From Imbroritus primus (GTDB taxonomy: Bacteria; Pseudomonadota; Gammaproteobacteria; Burkholderiales; Burkholderiaceae), in NCBI RefSeq assembly GCF_964332355.1, contig NZ_OZ201293.1, forward strand, positions 2,232,001 to 2,296,000: a stretch of 64,000 nucleotides of DNA. Reading direction: 5' to 3'. Made by a program: the position numbers and the translations under genes. The notes beneath the pieces were generated by a model that was not told where the DNA came from, searched no databases, and was given only the letters and a program-made list of their open reading frames with translations. The number at the start of each line of letters is the position of its first letter. Position 1 is the first letter of the stretch. Below, one piece after another: positions 1 to 8,545 of the stretch.

Positions 1-91
1 TCACGCCTTCGACCTGCACCGCACTGCCCGCATGGTGCTCGGCGTCGTCCACGGCATTGCGCCGACGCCGCACCTGACGGATTTCCTTCAT
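1..91 (-). CDS. 5' end of an unidentified gene, cut by the window edge
   Basis: An open frame starts with ATG at 91, one base after the TGA of the upstream ABC permease, and runs 30 codons off the left edge without a stop. The visible protein begins MKEIRQVRRRR and is very basic, then becomes mixed (NAVDDAEHH). The TGA-T-ATG spacing and shared strand suggest it is the fourth gene of the importer operon and so perhaps an enzyme acting on the imported compound. No family can be named from 30 residues. Confidence 0.5.
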   Translation of the reverse strand, partial: MKEIRQVRRRRNAVDDAEHHAGSAVQVEGV

Positions 92-92
92 A

Positions 93-899
93 TCATTTCC
101 ACCGCAAAAGGTAGCTTTCCAACAGGCTCATGCACTTCGTCAGCGCTACACCCAGCAAGGCCAGGAAGAACAGCACGCCAAACACGCCATTGGTGTCGAA
201 CGTCCCCGCCAGGTAGCTCAGCAGCTGGCCCAGGCCATGCTGCGAGGCGATGATCTCGCCGCCGATCACGCCGAGCAGCGCGTAGATCAGGCCGAGGCGC
301 AATCCCGAGAAAATCGTCGGGACTGCGCTCACGAGCGTGACCTTGAAGAAGATCGTGGCCTTGCTCGCACCCAGCATGCGCGACAGCGTGACCCAGTCAG
401 AATCGACGCTACGCGCGCCGGCGACGGTACTGTTCAACACGATAAAGAACGTCAGCGAAAATCCAAGAGCGATCTTCGACGCCGGCCCGAGCCCGAACCA
501 GAGCAGGAAGAGCGGCGCGAGCGCAATCCGCGGCAGCGAATTCATGGCGGAAAACAGCGGCTCGAGAAATTTCTCCAGCGGCGGATACACCACGAACAGC
601 AGGCCGAACAGCATGCCGCCCAGGCTGCCCAGCACGAACGCCGCGGCAGTCGACCAGAGTGTCCAGCCGGCTTCCTTGAACAGCTTGTGATCGACGAACA
701 TCGCCTCGTAGAGATACTCGAAGATCTTCGACGGATGGCCGATGAACAAGGGATCGATCCACTTGTTACGCGACACCACTTCCCACAGTACGAAGAAGAT
801 TACCAGCATCAGCACCTGGAGCACGAGAATCACCAGATTTTCACGCTTGCTGGCCTTTGCGGCGGTTGTCTCGATTGCTGTCGCGGTTGCTGTCGTCAT
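93..899 (-). CDS. ABC transporter permease, NitT/TauT (SsuC/TauC) type
   Basis: This 268-residue inner-membrane protein has a cytoplasmic N-terminus of about 20 residues, a first hydrophobic span (LVILVLQVLMLVIFFVLWEV) and about five more spans, the usual plan of BPD_transp_1 permeases. The EAA-type loop is visible in the second half, where GARSVDSDWVTLSRMLGAS contacts the ATPase. It would form the channel of a high-affinity importer of the nitrate, taurine, sulfonate or thiamine-precursor class. Its ATG overlaps the stop of the ATPase gene by ATGA, so translation is probably coupled. The substrate is not indicated by the sequence. Confidence 0.9.
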   Translation of the reverse strand: MTTATATAIETTAAKASKRENLVILVLQVLMLVIFFVLWEVVSRNKWIDPLFIGHPSKIFEYLYEAMFVDHKLFKEAGWTLWSTAAAFVLGSLGGMLFGLLFVVYPPLEKFLEPLFSAMNSLPRIALAPLFLLWFGLGPASKIALGFSLTFFIVLNSTVAGARSVDSDWVTLSRMLGASKATIFFKVTLVSAVPTIFSGLRLGLIYALLGVIGGEIIASQHGLGQLLSYLAGTFDTNGVFGVLFFLALLGVALTKCMSLLESYLLRWK

Positions 900-1696
900 G
901 CCTTTTGCTCCAGTGCCTGTTCAAGCCATCCCCAGACTTCCGCGTACAGCCGGTGAAATTCCGGATCCTTCTGCAACGCCTTCACGGAACGCGGACGGGG
1001 CAGCGGAATCGGGATATCGGCAAGAATCCGCCCGGGCCGCGGCGACATGACGATGACGCGATCGGACAGCGTCACTGCCTCGCTCAGGTCGTGCGTGATG
1101 AACATCACCGTACGCTTTTCCGCGCTGTACAGGTCGAGCAGCACATCCTCGAGCTGCAGCTTGGTCTGCGCATCGAGCGCGCCGAACGGCTCGTCCATCA
1201 GCAACACCGGCGACTTGAGCGAGAAGGTCCGCGCCAGTGCAACGCGCTGCCGCATGCCATGCGACAGCGCCTTGGGATAGTGGTTGACGAAATCACGCAG
1301 GCCGACCCGCTCCAGCAGCATCAATGCCCGTTCGCGCCGCTCGGCCAGCGGCGTGCCACGAAACTCGCCGCCGAGCATCACGTTCTCCAGCGCAGTCCGC
1401 CACGGAAACAGGCAGTCGCGCGCCAGCATGTAGGCCACGTCGTGCCGCCCCGCCTGCGGTGCGGAGCCCGCCACGGAGATCCGTCCATCATGCAGCGTGA
1501 TGAGACCGGCGATCAGGTTCAGCAGCGTGGTCTTGCCGCAACCGCTAGGCCCGACCACCGAGACGAATTCACCCGCGCGAATCTTCAGGTTGGCGTCGTC
1601 GACGGCACGGACGCCACCCGGAAACAGGTGATTGACATGGTCGATGTCGATCAGCGTGGTGTTCACGTTCTGGTTCATGCGTGCCCCGTCGCTCAT
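896..1696 (-). CDS. ABC transporter ATP-binding protein, NitT/TauT type
   Basis: A 266-residue ATPase that energises the importer encoded on either side. The Walker A motif is GPSGCGKTT near residue 55, the Walker B is LLMDEPFGALD near 170, and the D-loop and switch histidine (FITHDLSEA) follow. The signature region reads LSHGMRQRVALAR, with H in place of the first G of LSGG, as is common in SsuB/TauB/NrtD relatives. There is no extra C-terminal regulatory domain. Its ATGA start overlaps the stop of the binding-protein gene and its own stop overlaps the permease start. An internal ATG seven codons downstream is an alternative start. Confidence 0.92.
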   Translation of the reverse strand: MSDGARMNQNVNTTLIDIDHVNHLFPGGVRAVDDANLKIRAGEFVSVVGPSGCGKTTLLNLIAGLITLHDGRISVAGSAPQAGRHDVAYMLARDCLFPWRTALENVMLGGEFRGTPLAERRERALMLLERVGLRDFVNHYPKALSHGMRQRVALARTFSLKSPVLLMDEPFGALDAQTKLQLEDVLLDLYSAEKRTVMFITHDLSEAVTLSDRVIVMSPRPGRILADIPIPLPRPRSVKALQKDPEFHRLYAEVWGWLEQALEQKA

Positions 1697-2703
1697 GGCG
1701 CTTTCGAGTAGACGACGCGCTTCACATCCAGCGGCTTATCGATCATCTTGTTCTTCACGAGGAACTGGTTGAAACCGTCGATCACCTTGCGGTCGAGCTT
1801 CGCGCCATATTGGCCAACGGTCTCGGTCACCACTTGCTGGATCACCTGCTCGCGGTTCGGCACATCGCCAAGCTTGAAATACTTCTTGGCGATCTCCAGC
1901 GTCTCCGCCGCATTCTTCGGATCACGCAGCCAGGCAAAGGCTTCGTCCTGGGCACGCAGGAACTTCTCGATCTTGCCGGCTTCCTTCTCCACGTATTCGC
2001 GGCGCGCCTGCCACACGACGAACCCGCCGTTCATGGCTTTCACATCGTCAGGCCCCTGGCCCTTGCGCATGTCCACCGCCACGGTACAGCTTTTGGTCGC
2101 CTCGCACAGCGCCGGCACCGGATCCCAGCTCAGGATGGCATCCACCTGCTTGGCCTGGAGTGCCGCATAGGCCGACGGCGGACCGCCCACGGCGATGAAA
2201 GTCACCTTGTCGCTCGGCACGCCCGCGCCGGCGAACAGCGACTTCACATACATCTCCGTTGCCGACCCGCGCGCACTAACGCCGATCCGCTTGTCGGCCA
2301 GGTCCTTCATGTTGCCGCCATAGCCAGCGGCGGCATTGGGCTGCGGCACATGCGCGCCGACCGACAACGAGTAGATGTTGTTGGTCATCATCGAACCGAC
2401 GACCATCAGGTCATTGCCTTTGGACGCCGCCTGCAGCATCACGTCCATGGAGCTGACGATCATGTCGACGCTCTTGGCCGCGGCCGCTTGCTGAGCCAGC
2501 GGCCCGCTTGCCAGCAGCACGGTCTGGCAGTCCAGCCCCTGCTTCTCGCAGAAGCCTTTTTCTTTCATCACCCAGTTGCCGAGGTGAATGATCGATCCCG
2601 GATACTCCTGGTAACGCACCACCTCCCGCTGCGCATAGGCAGGCACGGCGGCAACAAGGGTAAGAGCGGCACAAATGGACTGCACAAGACGGCGTGGGGT
2701 CAT
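1693..2703 (-). CDS. ABC transporter substrate-binding protein, NitT/TauT type
   Basis: A 336-residue periplasmic binding protein with a clear Sec signal peptide (basic MTPRR, hydrophobic core, AYA-Q cleavage site). The mature part has the NMT1/THI5-like two-lobed plan: LASGPLAQQAAAAKSVDMIV near residue 65 and a VDAILSWDP hinge segment. I start at the ATG at 2703 because GAGGA precedes it at good spacing and it gives a standard signal peptide; the upstream ATG at 2727 would add eight residues before it. It is the first gene of the operon, so the promoter should lie in the repeat-containing gap upstream. The ligand is unknown. Confidence 0.9.
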   Translation of the reverse strand: MTPRRLVQSICAALTLVAAVPAYAQREVVRYQEYPGSIIHLGNWVMKEKGFCEKQGLDCQTVLLASGPLAQQAAAAKSVDMIVSSMDVMLQAASKGNDLMVVGSMMTNNIYSLSVGAHVPQPNAAAGYGGNMKDLADKRIGVSARGSATEMYVKSLFAGAGVPSDKVTFIAVGGPPSAYAALQAKQVDAILSWDPVPALCEATKSCTVAVDMRKGQGPDDVKAMNGGFVVWQARREYVEKEAGKIEKFLRAQDEAFAWLRDPKNAAETLEIAKKYFKLGDVPNREQVIQQVVTETVGQYGAKLDRKVIDGFNQFLVKNKMIDKPLDVKRVVYSKAP

Positions 2704-2777
2704 GACGGTTTCCTCGGGGCGAGTCATCTATGAAAGCCGCATTTCTGCGGGCGGCCTGGCACGTACTTGAAGCTGAA

Positions 2778-2813
2778 GAATTAGAATTGAAATTCGAATT
2801 CTGATTCGGATTC
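2778..2813. repeat. Degenerate hexamer array, six units around ATT
   Basis: Six consecutive hexamers read GAATTA, GAATTG, AAATTC, GAATTC, TGATTC and GGATTC. All share ATT at positions 3-5. The centre (2791-2800) is the perfect palindrome AATTCGAATT. The array sits 75 to 110 bases upstream of the binding-protein start codon on the minus strand, where upstream promoter or regulator-binding elements would be expected. Confidence 0.6.
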
Positions 2814-2965
2814 AAGAATAGGAGCCTGACCGCGCAGCGACTATCAGGGGAAACCCGCACGGAGAAAAAATACTGCGGCGCACTCGATCCAAGCGGTGGA
2901 TGCGACTACGGACGATGGCAGGTGTGGAGACAGGAGTCGTACATTGGACGACTGCGAAAAAGCAT

Positions 2966-2990
2966 GCGCGAGGCGCGAGGCGCGAGGCGC
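2966..2990. repeat. Heptamer tandem repeat GCGCGAG, 3.5 copies
   Basis: Three perfect copies of GCGCGAG followed by GCGC, ending six bases before the longer GGTGTGC array. It is a separate repeat with the same 7-base period. Confidence 0.9.
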
Positions 2991-2996
2991 GTCAGC

Positions 2997-3087
2997 GGTG
3001 TGCGGTGTGCGGTGTGCGGTGTGCGGTGTGCGGTGTGCGGTGTGCGGTGTGCGGTGTGCGGTGTGCGGTGTGCGGTGTGCGGTGTGC
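2997..3087. repeat. Heptamer tandem repeat GGTGTGC, 13 perfect copies
   Basis: The unit GGTGTGC is repeated 13 times without a single mismatch over 91 bases. It lies in the non-coding gap about 290 bases upstream of the importer binding-protein gene and about 110 bases downstream of the DUF748 stop codon. Perfect copies imply recent expansion or ongoing slipped-strand copy-number change. Confidence 0.97.
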
Positions 3088-3194
3088 AATCAGTATGGAT
3101 CTGGCAGCACGGATGCGCCACTGCACATGCATGCGTGCCAGCGAACTGCTTGGTGGTGGCCGGTACGTGACGTCAACCGTACCGGCCTGGCATG

Positions 3195-6100
3195 TCAAAG
3201 CTGTACTGCAAAATCCACGCGGCTGGGCTTGCCCTTGTCGGTGATGCCGTCCGCGTTGAGTTTTGGTGTTACCAGGAACAGGCGCTCATTCGGCACCTTG
3301 CCCTCTTCCTCAAGATATCTCTTGACTGCCGATGCGCGGCGCTCGGCCAGCGCCTTGAGCTCCGCTTCGCCGACGGGTGCGTTTTCCATCATCAGCTTTT
3401 CCATCTCGGCCACGGGCAGCGATTTCGTCAGGCCAATCATGTTGCGTGGCTTCTTGAACGATTCGTTCTTGTAGGCGCGCTCCAGATACTTGGCGTACTC
3501 CTGCGGCTGCACTTCGACCTCTTCCGGATTGGCGCCGCCGCCTTGCGATACGAGGTCCTGGCGTTTCTGTGCGCGCACCCGGCGCATCATGTACTCACGC
3601 TTGGCGCCATCGCGATCGGTATCCGGATCAACGCGGCCGATGATTTCCAGCTTGAGCGCCGGCCGGTCGGTTAGCGCCTTGGCGATCGTGCCCAGCTTCT
3701 TCTCCTGCGCATCGGTCAGGCGCGACGTACCCGGATCGAACTCGATATAGCCCAGCCCTTCTCCACCACCACCATCTCCGAACGCCGAAGCAATCAGCGA
3801 GAACGGCGACGTAATCGCCTTGGTGAGCAGGTTGATGATGACCCGGATGATCACCCCGCCAACGCTGAACTGTGGATCGGACAATGAGCCGGACACCGGC
3901 AGGTTGACGTCGATCTCGCCGCGGCTGTTCTTCAGCAGCGCGACGGCCAGCAGCACCGGTAACTTGGTGGCATCCGGGCTGTCGACACGTTCGCCGAAGG
4001 TCAGCTGGTCGAGGAACAGCTTGTTGCTCGCCTGCAGCTGGCCGTTCTCGATGTGGTATGTCACATCGACATTGAGCTTGCCCTTGGTGATCGGATAACC
4101 CGCGTACTTGGCGGCATACGGCGTCAGCCGCGTGAGTTCAATCCCCTTGGCCTGCGCCTGCAGATCGAGGAACAGTTGTGTCGAGAACGGATTGACCTGG
4201 CCCGTGATGCTAATCGGCGCGTCGCCATCCACACGCCCCTTGATCGACACATCGGCCGGCTTGGGATCATCCGAGGCCACGCGCGAGATCGTACCTTCCA
4301 GCCCGGTCAGGTTGGTGGTGTAGTTCGGCTTGACAAAGAAATCCGAGAAATTGATGTTGCCTTTCTGCAAGCTCACACGCCCCACGCGTACCATCGGCGG
4401 CGGGCCATCCTTGGGTGTGGTTGGCACCGGCGCGGTCGCTGTCTGATTGCCCGTCTGCACGTTCGGGGCTGGCACGGCCGACGCTTCCGTCAGGCTCTTG
4501 CCGACCGTCCCGGCCTCGGGGCGCGCCCGGATGTCAGCAAGGTTCAAGCGACCGTCGGCATTGAGAATCACCCGCGCATAGAAGTCCGCCAGCGACACAT
4601 CGCCCAGCGTAATATCCACGGGATTCTGCCGGGTGTTCAACTGCGCGTCGATCCGCGAAACGTCAAGCGCACGCCAACGCAGGAAGCTGTCGCCACTGAC
4701 CTTGTCGACCGCGCGCAGGTTCGCCAGGCGCAGGTTACCTGTGTAACTGGTGCGCGCCGCCTTGCCGGGCTCGGTACGCGTCACCAGACGCCCTGCCGCC
4801 GTCAGCGCACCGCCGGCGATCACTGCGTTGCTGTACTCGGCAGCGTAGGGCTGGAACGCGGCAATATCGAGCGCACGCAGATCCAGCTTGAGATCGGCGG
4901 CAAACGGTTCCGGCGCGAGCTGGCCGCTCACGCTGGCGGTTCCCTTGCGGGCATCGCTGAAGGCCAGCGTCATTGGCCAGCGGCCCTGCTCGCCACGGAC
5001 GAACGGATACTGGATATTCTCAACCTGCCCCTTGAAATTGCGCCACTTCAGGCTGGCCGGTTTGCCGCCATTGGCAGCCGCCACGGCCTTGTCTTCCCAC
5101 GCGACCTCACTGTCCGCCAGCGTCAGCTTGCCAAGCGCCACGCGCCACGGTGCTGTCGCCCTGGACGGAGCCTTTGCGGCGGACGCCGGCGACGATGCAC
5201 CCGACCCGCCCAGGGCGGCGAGATCGATATCGCCATTTGCGGCGCGGGTCGCGGCCACCTTGGCGCCATCGATGGCCACCCCGGCCAGTGCAACCGTCTG
5301 CTTGGCAAGATCGAACTGCACGCCGCTCAGGTCAATCTCGCGCGCGCTGATGGCTGGCGTCTTGGCCTTCGGCAGGGTTACCTGCAGATTGCGCAGGCTG
5401 GCGGACGAGTCGCTCAGCACGGCCTGCACGCCGCTCGCCGGCCAAGCGACGCGATAGTTCAGATCGCCATGGATTTCCGTATCGCCCAGTTGCCCGGCAA
5501 ATGCACTCGCATAGAACGGTGCGAAGCGATGCGGCTTGATTGCCTCGAGCGCCAGCTTGCCTTCCACGGCCTGCCCGGCGAAGCGCAACGTGCCATCCGT
5601 CTTCACCCGGCCGCCATCCTGAATGGTGGCTGCCACGCTGAGCGGCGCAGGCGTATCGCCGGCCGTCGAGAACTGCGCCACGCTGATCGCGACATCGTTC
5701 AGATCGACGGTGGCCGGCTGGCCGTTGGCACCTCTGAAACCGGCATCCCGCACGTGCACGGTACCGCCCTGCACCAGCAACTTGTCGAGATCGAAAATCC
5801 GGGCTTCGGCCTTGGCCTGTGGAGCCGTAGCCGGAGCCGCAGGCTTGGACGCCTGGGCGGATGGCGATGATTGAGCGGGCTGGGCCTGAACGACGGGTGT
5901 ACCGGAAGCCGGCATGGCGACCGGCTTCACCTGCCCGGCGGACGCTGCTGGCGCGGCAGGGCTGACAAACAGCCGTTGCAGGTTCAAGGTCCCATCCGCT
6001 GCCCGGTCGACCCAGATTTCGGGAGCATCCAGCTTGACTTCGTGTATGCCCACGCGCTGGCTCAACGGCTCGCTGTCATCGAACGTCACCTGCAGGGCCC

Positions 6101-7001
6101 GCCATTGCAGGACGGGCGCACGTGCACCGTCAACGAGCTTCATGTCGCGCACGCCTGCGGTTCCACTGACGACGACGCTCTGCTTGCTCTCCTTCTGCTC
6201 GAACTGGACATGCAACCGGGTATCCAGCAATCCCGACTCGACCTTGCCGCGCATCGTCGTCGCCACGAACGGCATGAAACGCGGCAATTGAAGACCGTCG
6301 AGGTTGACCTGGATGGAAGCCTTGTGGCTCGATGCAAACGGCAACACCTCGCCATCCACGAAGATCGGCGAACCGTCGATATTGGCGCGGAACGAGGGCT
6401 CCGTATAGATATCGGCCGCATATGGCAGGTTCGACAGGAATGGCAGCGCCACATTGAGATCGGTGACCGTATGCTGGCTTTGATGCACGCGGTCGTCGTA
6501 CCGGAACTCCCCGCGCATGACGCGGATGTTGTTCAGCGAAAACCGCGCCGGCTTGGCAGCCGGATCCTTCGGCTCGGCTGCCAGGCGATCGACGATATCG
6601 GAAAAGCTGAAGCGGTCGTCACCCAGGTAGGCCACGTTCACCACCGGCTGATCCACCGTCAACTCATCGAGCACCGGCGCCAGGCGCAACAGGCTGGTAA
6701 ACGACAGGTTCACCGCCAGCTCGCCCACGGACACCATCTTGGCCTTCTGGTCCGGCTCATAGATGGCGATATCGTGGATCCGGGCAGCCAGCCTGAGCGG
6801 ATTGACATTGACTTCGCCAAACGTCACCTTCCGCCCCAACTGTGTACTGAGCTTGTCGGTCACCACCGATCGGATCAGCGGCGGTCCGCCGAGCCAGGCT
6901 GCGACACTCAAGACCACCGCCGTGGCCAGCAGCACTTTTCCGGTGGTCAGAATGCGACGCTTGTGCTTGACCGGGATATTCGGCAACGCGATCTTGGGCA
7001 T
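3195..7001 (-). CDS. Large DUF748 / AsmA-like protein with OmpA-like C-terminus
   Basis: A 1268-residue envelope protein. Residues 1-45 hold a basic stretch (KHKRR) and one membrane span, after which the chain is periplasmic with AsmA/DUF748-type beta-rich repeats (for example VSVGELAVNLSFTSLLRLAP, then AVALLKNSRGEIDVNLPVSG late in the chain). A low-complexity Ala/Pro/Gln linker lies near residues 360-410. The end (YIEFDPGTSRL...LKLEIIGRVDP) resembles an OmpA C-terminal domain, which binds peptidoglycan in other proteins. AsmA-like bridge proteins are linked to lipid transport across the periplasm; a similar role here is inference. I start at 7001 (MPKIALPN) because upstream residues look non-coding and this puts the membrane anchor near the N-terminus. 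The ribosome site is weak. Confidence 0.85.
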   Translation of the reverse strand: MPKIALPNIPVKHKRRILTTGKVLLATAVVLSVAAWLGGPPLIRSVVTDKLSTQLGRKVTFGEVNVNPLRLAARIHDIAIYEPDQKAKMVSVGELAVNLSFTSLLRLAPVLDELTVDQPVVNVAYLGDDRFSFSDIVDRLAAEPKDPAAKPARFSLNNIRVMRGEFRYDDRVHQSQHTVTDLNVALPFLSNLPYAADIYTEPSFRANIDGSPIFVDGEVLPFASSHKASIQVNLDGLQLPRFMPFVATTMRGKVESGLLDTRLHVQFEQKESKQSVVVSGTAGVRDMKLVDGARAPVLQWRALQVTFDDSEPLSQRVGIHEVKLDAPEIWVDRAADGTLNLQRLFVSPAAPAASAGQVKPVAMPASGTPVVQAQPAQSSPSAQASKPAAPATAPQAKAEARIFDLDKLLVQGGTVHVRDAGFRGANGQPATVDLNDVAISVAQFSTAGDTPAPLSVAATIQDGGRVKTDGTLRFAGQAVEGKLALEAIKPHRFAPFYASAFAGQLGDTEIHGDLNYRVAWPASGVQAVLSDSSASLRNLQVTLPKAKTPAISAREIDLSGVQFDLAKQTVALAGVAIDGAKVAATRAANGDIDLAALGGSGASSPASAAKAPSRATAPWRVALGKLTLADSEVAWEDKAVAAANGGKPASLKWRNFKGQVENIQYPFVRGEQGRWPMTLAFSDARKGTASVSGQLAPEPFAADLKLDLRALDIAAFQPYAAEYSNAVIAGGALTAAGRLVTRTEPGKAARTSYTGNLRLANLRAVDKVSGDSFLRWRALDVSRIDAQLNTRQNPVDITLGDVSLADFYARVILNADGRLNLADIRARPEAGTVGKSLTEASAVPAPNVQTGNQTATAPVPTTPKDGPPPMVRVGRVSLQKGNINFSDFFVKPNYTTNLTGLEGTISRVASDDPKPADVSIKGRVDGDAPISITGQVNPFSTQLFLDLQAQAKGIELTRLTPYAAKYAGYPITKGKLNVDVTYHIENGQLQASNKLFLDQLTFGERVDSPDATKLPVLLAVALLKNSRGEIDVNLPVSGSLSDPQFSVGGVIIRVIINLLTKAITSPFSLIASAFGDGGGGEGLGYIEFDPGTSRLTDAQEKKLGTIAKALTDRPALKLEIIGRVDPDTDRDGAKREYMMRRVRAQKRQDLVSQGGGANPEEVEVQPQEYAKYLERAYKNESFKKPRNMIGLTKSLPVAEMEKLMMENAPVGEAELKALAERRASAVKRYLEEEGKVPNERLFLVTPKLNADGITDKGKPSRVDFAVQL

Positions 7002-7202
7002 GGAATGGCAGGAAATATCTGGCAATGTGACGATTCTAGCAATAAGCCAGCGTCCGCTGGCGGTCGGTGTCATGGCGGCACGGCAGCAAACCGCCCGCCC
7101 CGGCACGGCCGGATGGCTTCGGCGCACGTGATTCGGCAGCACCACGGCACCTTCGCGGATCGCAGCTATGATGGAAGAGCACCAAACATCAGGAGGGTGC
7201 GC

Positions 7203-7649
7203 ATGACCATCCTACGATTGCTTCGAGCCACCCTGCTGGCCGGTTTGCTGGCCGTCGGCACCAGCAGCCATGGCGCTGGAGCATCCGCCGCGCCCCGCCA
7301 CGGTGGGGAGTACAGCGCAGTTGGTCCAGTGCTGGTGGCCCAGACCGCAGCCCGGCCCGGCGCGTCAGCCAGCGCCACGGGCACCGATCCATTGCGCGAC
7401 CAGCAAACCCGGTTGCTGCAACAACGCGCCGCCGAACAGCGCGAGGCCGCCAATCAACGCCTACGCGCGCAACGCGAGCAACAGGCCGCAGCCGATCGGG
7501 CACAACGGCAGTGCGGCGCACTCGACGCCCGCGCCAGCCATCTTGCCGCCCAGTCACGCCTGCCATCCGGCGATGCCCTGGCGGCGGACCGGCTCCGGCA
7601 GGAACGGCGCATGCTGCGCGATGATCGGATGCGTATGGGGTGTCGCTGA
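7203..7649 (+). CDS. Small exported hypothetical protein
   Basis: A 148-residue protein. The ATG at 7203 is preceded by AGGAGGG at ideal spacing, one of the best ribosome sites in the window, and this decides the start inside a longer open frame. Residues 1-25 form a signal peptide (MTILRLLRATLLAGLLAVG, then SSHGA). The mature protein is rich in Gln, Arg and Ala, with a probable helical or coiled segment (LLQQRAAEQREAANQRLRAQ) and two cysteines, one near residue 104 and one in the last three residues. I do not recognise the family. It is transcribed away from the DUF748 gene and followed by a hairpin terminator. Confidence 0.75.
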   Translation: MTILRLLRATLLAGLLAVGTSSHGAGASAAPRHGGEYSAVGPVLVAQTAARPGASASATGTDPLRDQQTRLLQQRAAEQREAANQRLRAQREQQAAADRAQRQCGALDARASHLAAQSRLPSGDALAADRLRQERRMLRDDRMRMGCR

Positions 7650-7718
7650 ACACGGGCAGGAATACCCATTCGTTGCCCACGGACACGCCACCGCAAGAAC
7701 ACGGCACCCAAAGAACAA

Positions 7719-7743
7719 GCCGCTCGAATCGAGCGGCCTCTTT
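7719..7743. terminator. Bidirectional hairpin terminator
   Basis: The 9-base arms GCCGCTCGA and TCGAGCGGC form a hairpin between two converging genes. The plus-strand side is followed by CTCTTT and the minus-strand side by TTGTTCTTT, so it could end both the small exported-protein gene and the DUF899 operon. Confidence 0.6.
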
Positions 7744-7784
7744 GCAAGACCAGTGCTATCGACGGGAGCCTGCGTGTTGCAGGT

Positions 7785-8543
7785 TCAAATGCGGTCGGGA
7801 TGCCCCGAGGCGAGCAAGACGACGGCTAACCGCGTGCGTCTATTCCGATCGTGGGTACTCGTCATGCAGCGAACCCAACTCATGATGCCGCCGGTCTCGT
7901 TTCGGCCTTTGGGCGTGAGGTCGAGCCAGTTAAAGGCGCCCATCAGCAGTTCGGTACCCCGGTGATAGGTCGAGTAGGTATGGAGAATGTCGCTCCCATC
8001 TTTGACGAAGACGCTGACGCCGAACATGTCAGAGGACTTCTGGATCCTGGTCTTGTCGTAGTTGTAGAGCGCACGGCCGGCGACACGGTCCGCTTCGCTG
8101 AAAGCCACGCCGAAGTCGTAGCTGAAGTCGTCATCTCCGGATGAAACCCAGGGAAACGTCCAGCCCATTCGAGCCTTTACCTGCTCGATCCGTGTGACGG
8201 GCGCGCGTGATATGGCGGCGAAAGCGAGGTCAGCCTGCTCGAAATGCTGCCGCGCCGAGTCGACATGGTCCATCGTATAGGCGCAACCCGGGCAGAGGTG
8301 CCCCGAGCCCGGCGTCAGCATGAAGTGGTAGACGGCGAGCTGGCTGCGATCGCCGAACAGGTCGGGCAAGGTGCGCTCGCCGTCGGAACCGTCGAAGACA
8401 TAATTCTTCTCGATCCTGACCCACGGCATCTGCCGGCGTTCGGCGCGCAAGGCGTCGAGCGCGTGAGTTACCTCGAGCTCTTTGGCCAGAAGCGCTTTGC
8501 GCGCGATAAGCCAGTCTTCACGTGAAACGATGGGCGGATGCAT
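7785..8543 (-). CDS. DUF899 thioredoxin-like protein, probably frameshifted at its 3' end
   Basis: A 252-residue protein of the DUF899 family, with a thioredoxin-like fold and unproven function. The start at 8543 (MHPPIVSREDW) has AAGGAG just upstream. Recognisable parts are the N-terminal helix, YHFMLTP, the CPGCAYTMDHVDSA segment with a CxxC pair, and FGVSVFVKDG. After GGIMSWVR the frame reads CMTSTHDRNR and about 20 unrelated residues. One frame over, the DNA reads LHDEYPRSE and stops at 7840-7842, matching the WVRxHDxY ending I know for the family. A single missing base near 7869 explains this, so the native gene probably ends at 7840. It follows a small membrane-protein gene by two bases. 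Confidence 0.85.
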   Translation of the reverse strand: MHPPIVSREDWLIARKALLAKELEVTHALDALRAERRQMPWVRIEKNYVFDGSDGERTLPDLFGDRSQLAVYHFMLTPGSGHLCPGCAYTMDHVDSARQHFEQADLAFAAISRAPVTRIEQVKARMGWTFPWVSSGDDDFSYDFGVAFSEADRVAGRALYNYDKTRIQKSSDMFGVSVFVKDGSDILHTYSTYHRGTELLMGAFNWLDLTPKGRNETGGIMSWVRCMTSTHDRNRRTRLAVVLLASGHPDRI

Positions 8544-8545
8544 GG

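Larger units (their letters stand above)
2704..3194. other. Gene-free gap with promoter region and three repeat arrays
   Basis: No convincing gene lies in these 491 bases between the DUF748 gene and the importer operon, both on the minus strand. The part next to the binding-protein gene is AT-rich (about 2775-2820), unlike its surroundings, and is the likely promoter region. The middle holds the two GC-rich heptamer arrays listed separately. Open frames across the arrays encode only repeated CAVCGVR or TPHTAHR units and are artefacts of the 7-base period. Confidence 0.8.

Noticed and set aside
2997..3087. Possible CRISPR or coding repeat in the heptamer array
   Set aside because: Units are 7 bases with no spacers, and every frame only gives a repeated 7-residue peptide because the period is not a multiple of three.
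4053..5870. 605-codon open frame antisense to the DUF748 gene
   Set aside because: It is a high-GC shadow of the minus-strand gene, with His/Arg-rich composition and no start signals.
5871..7202. Long plus-strand frame leading into the small exported protein
   Set aside because: Only the part from 7203 has a ribosome site and signal peptide; the rest is antisense to the DUF748 gene.
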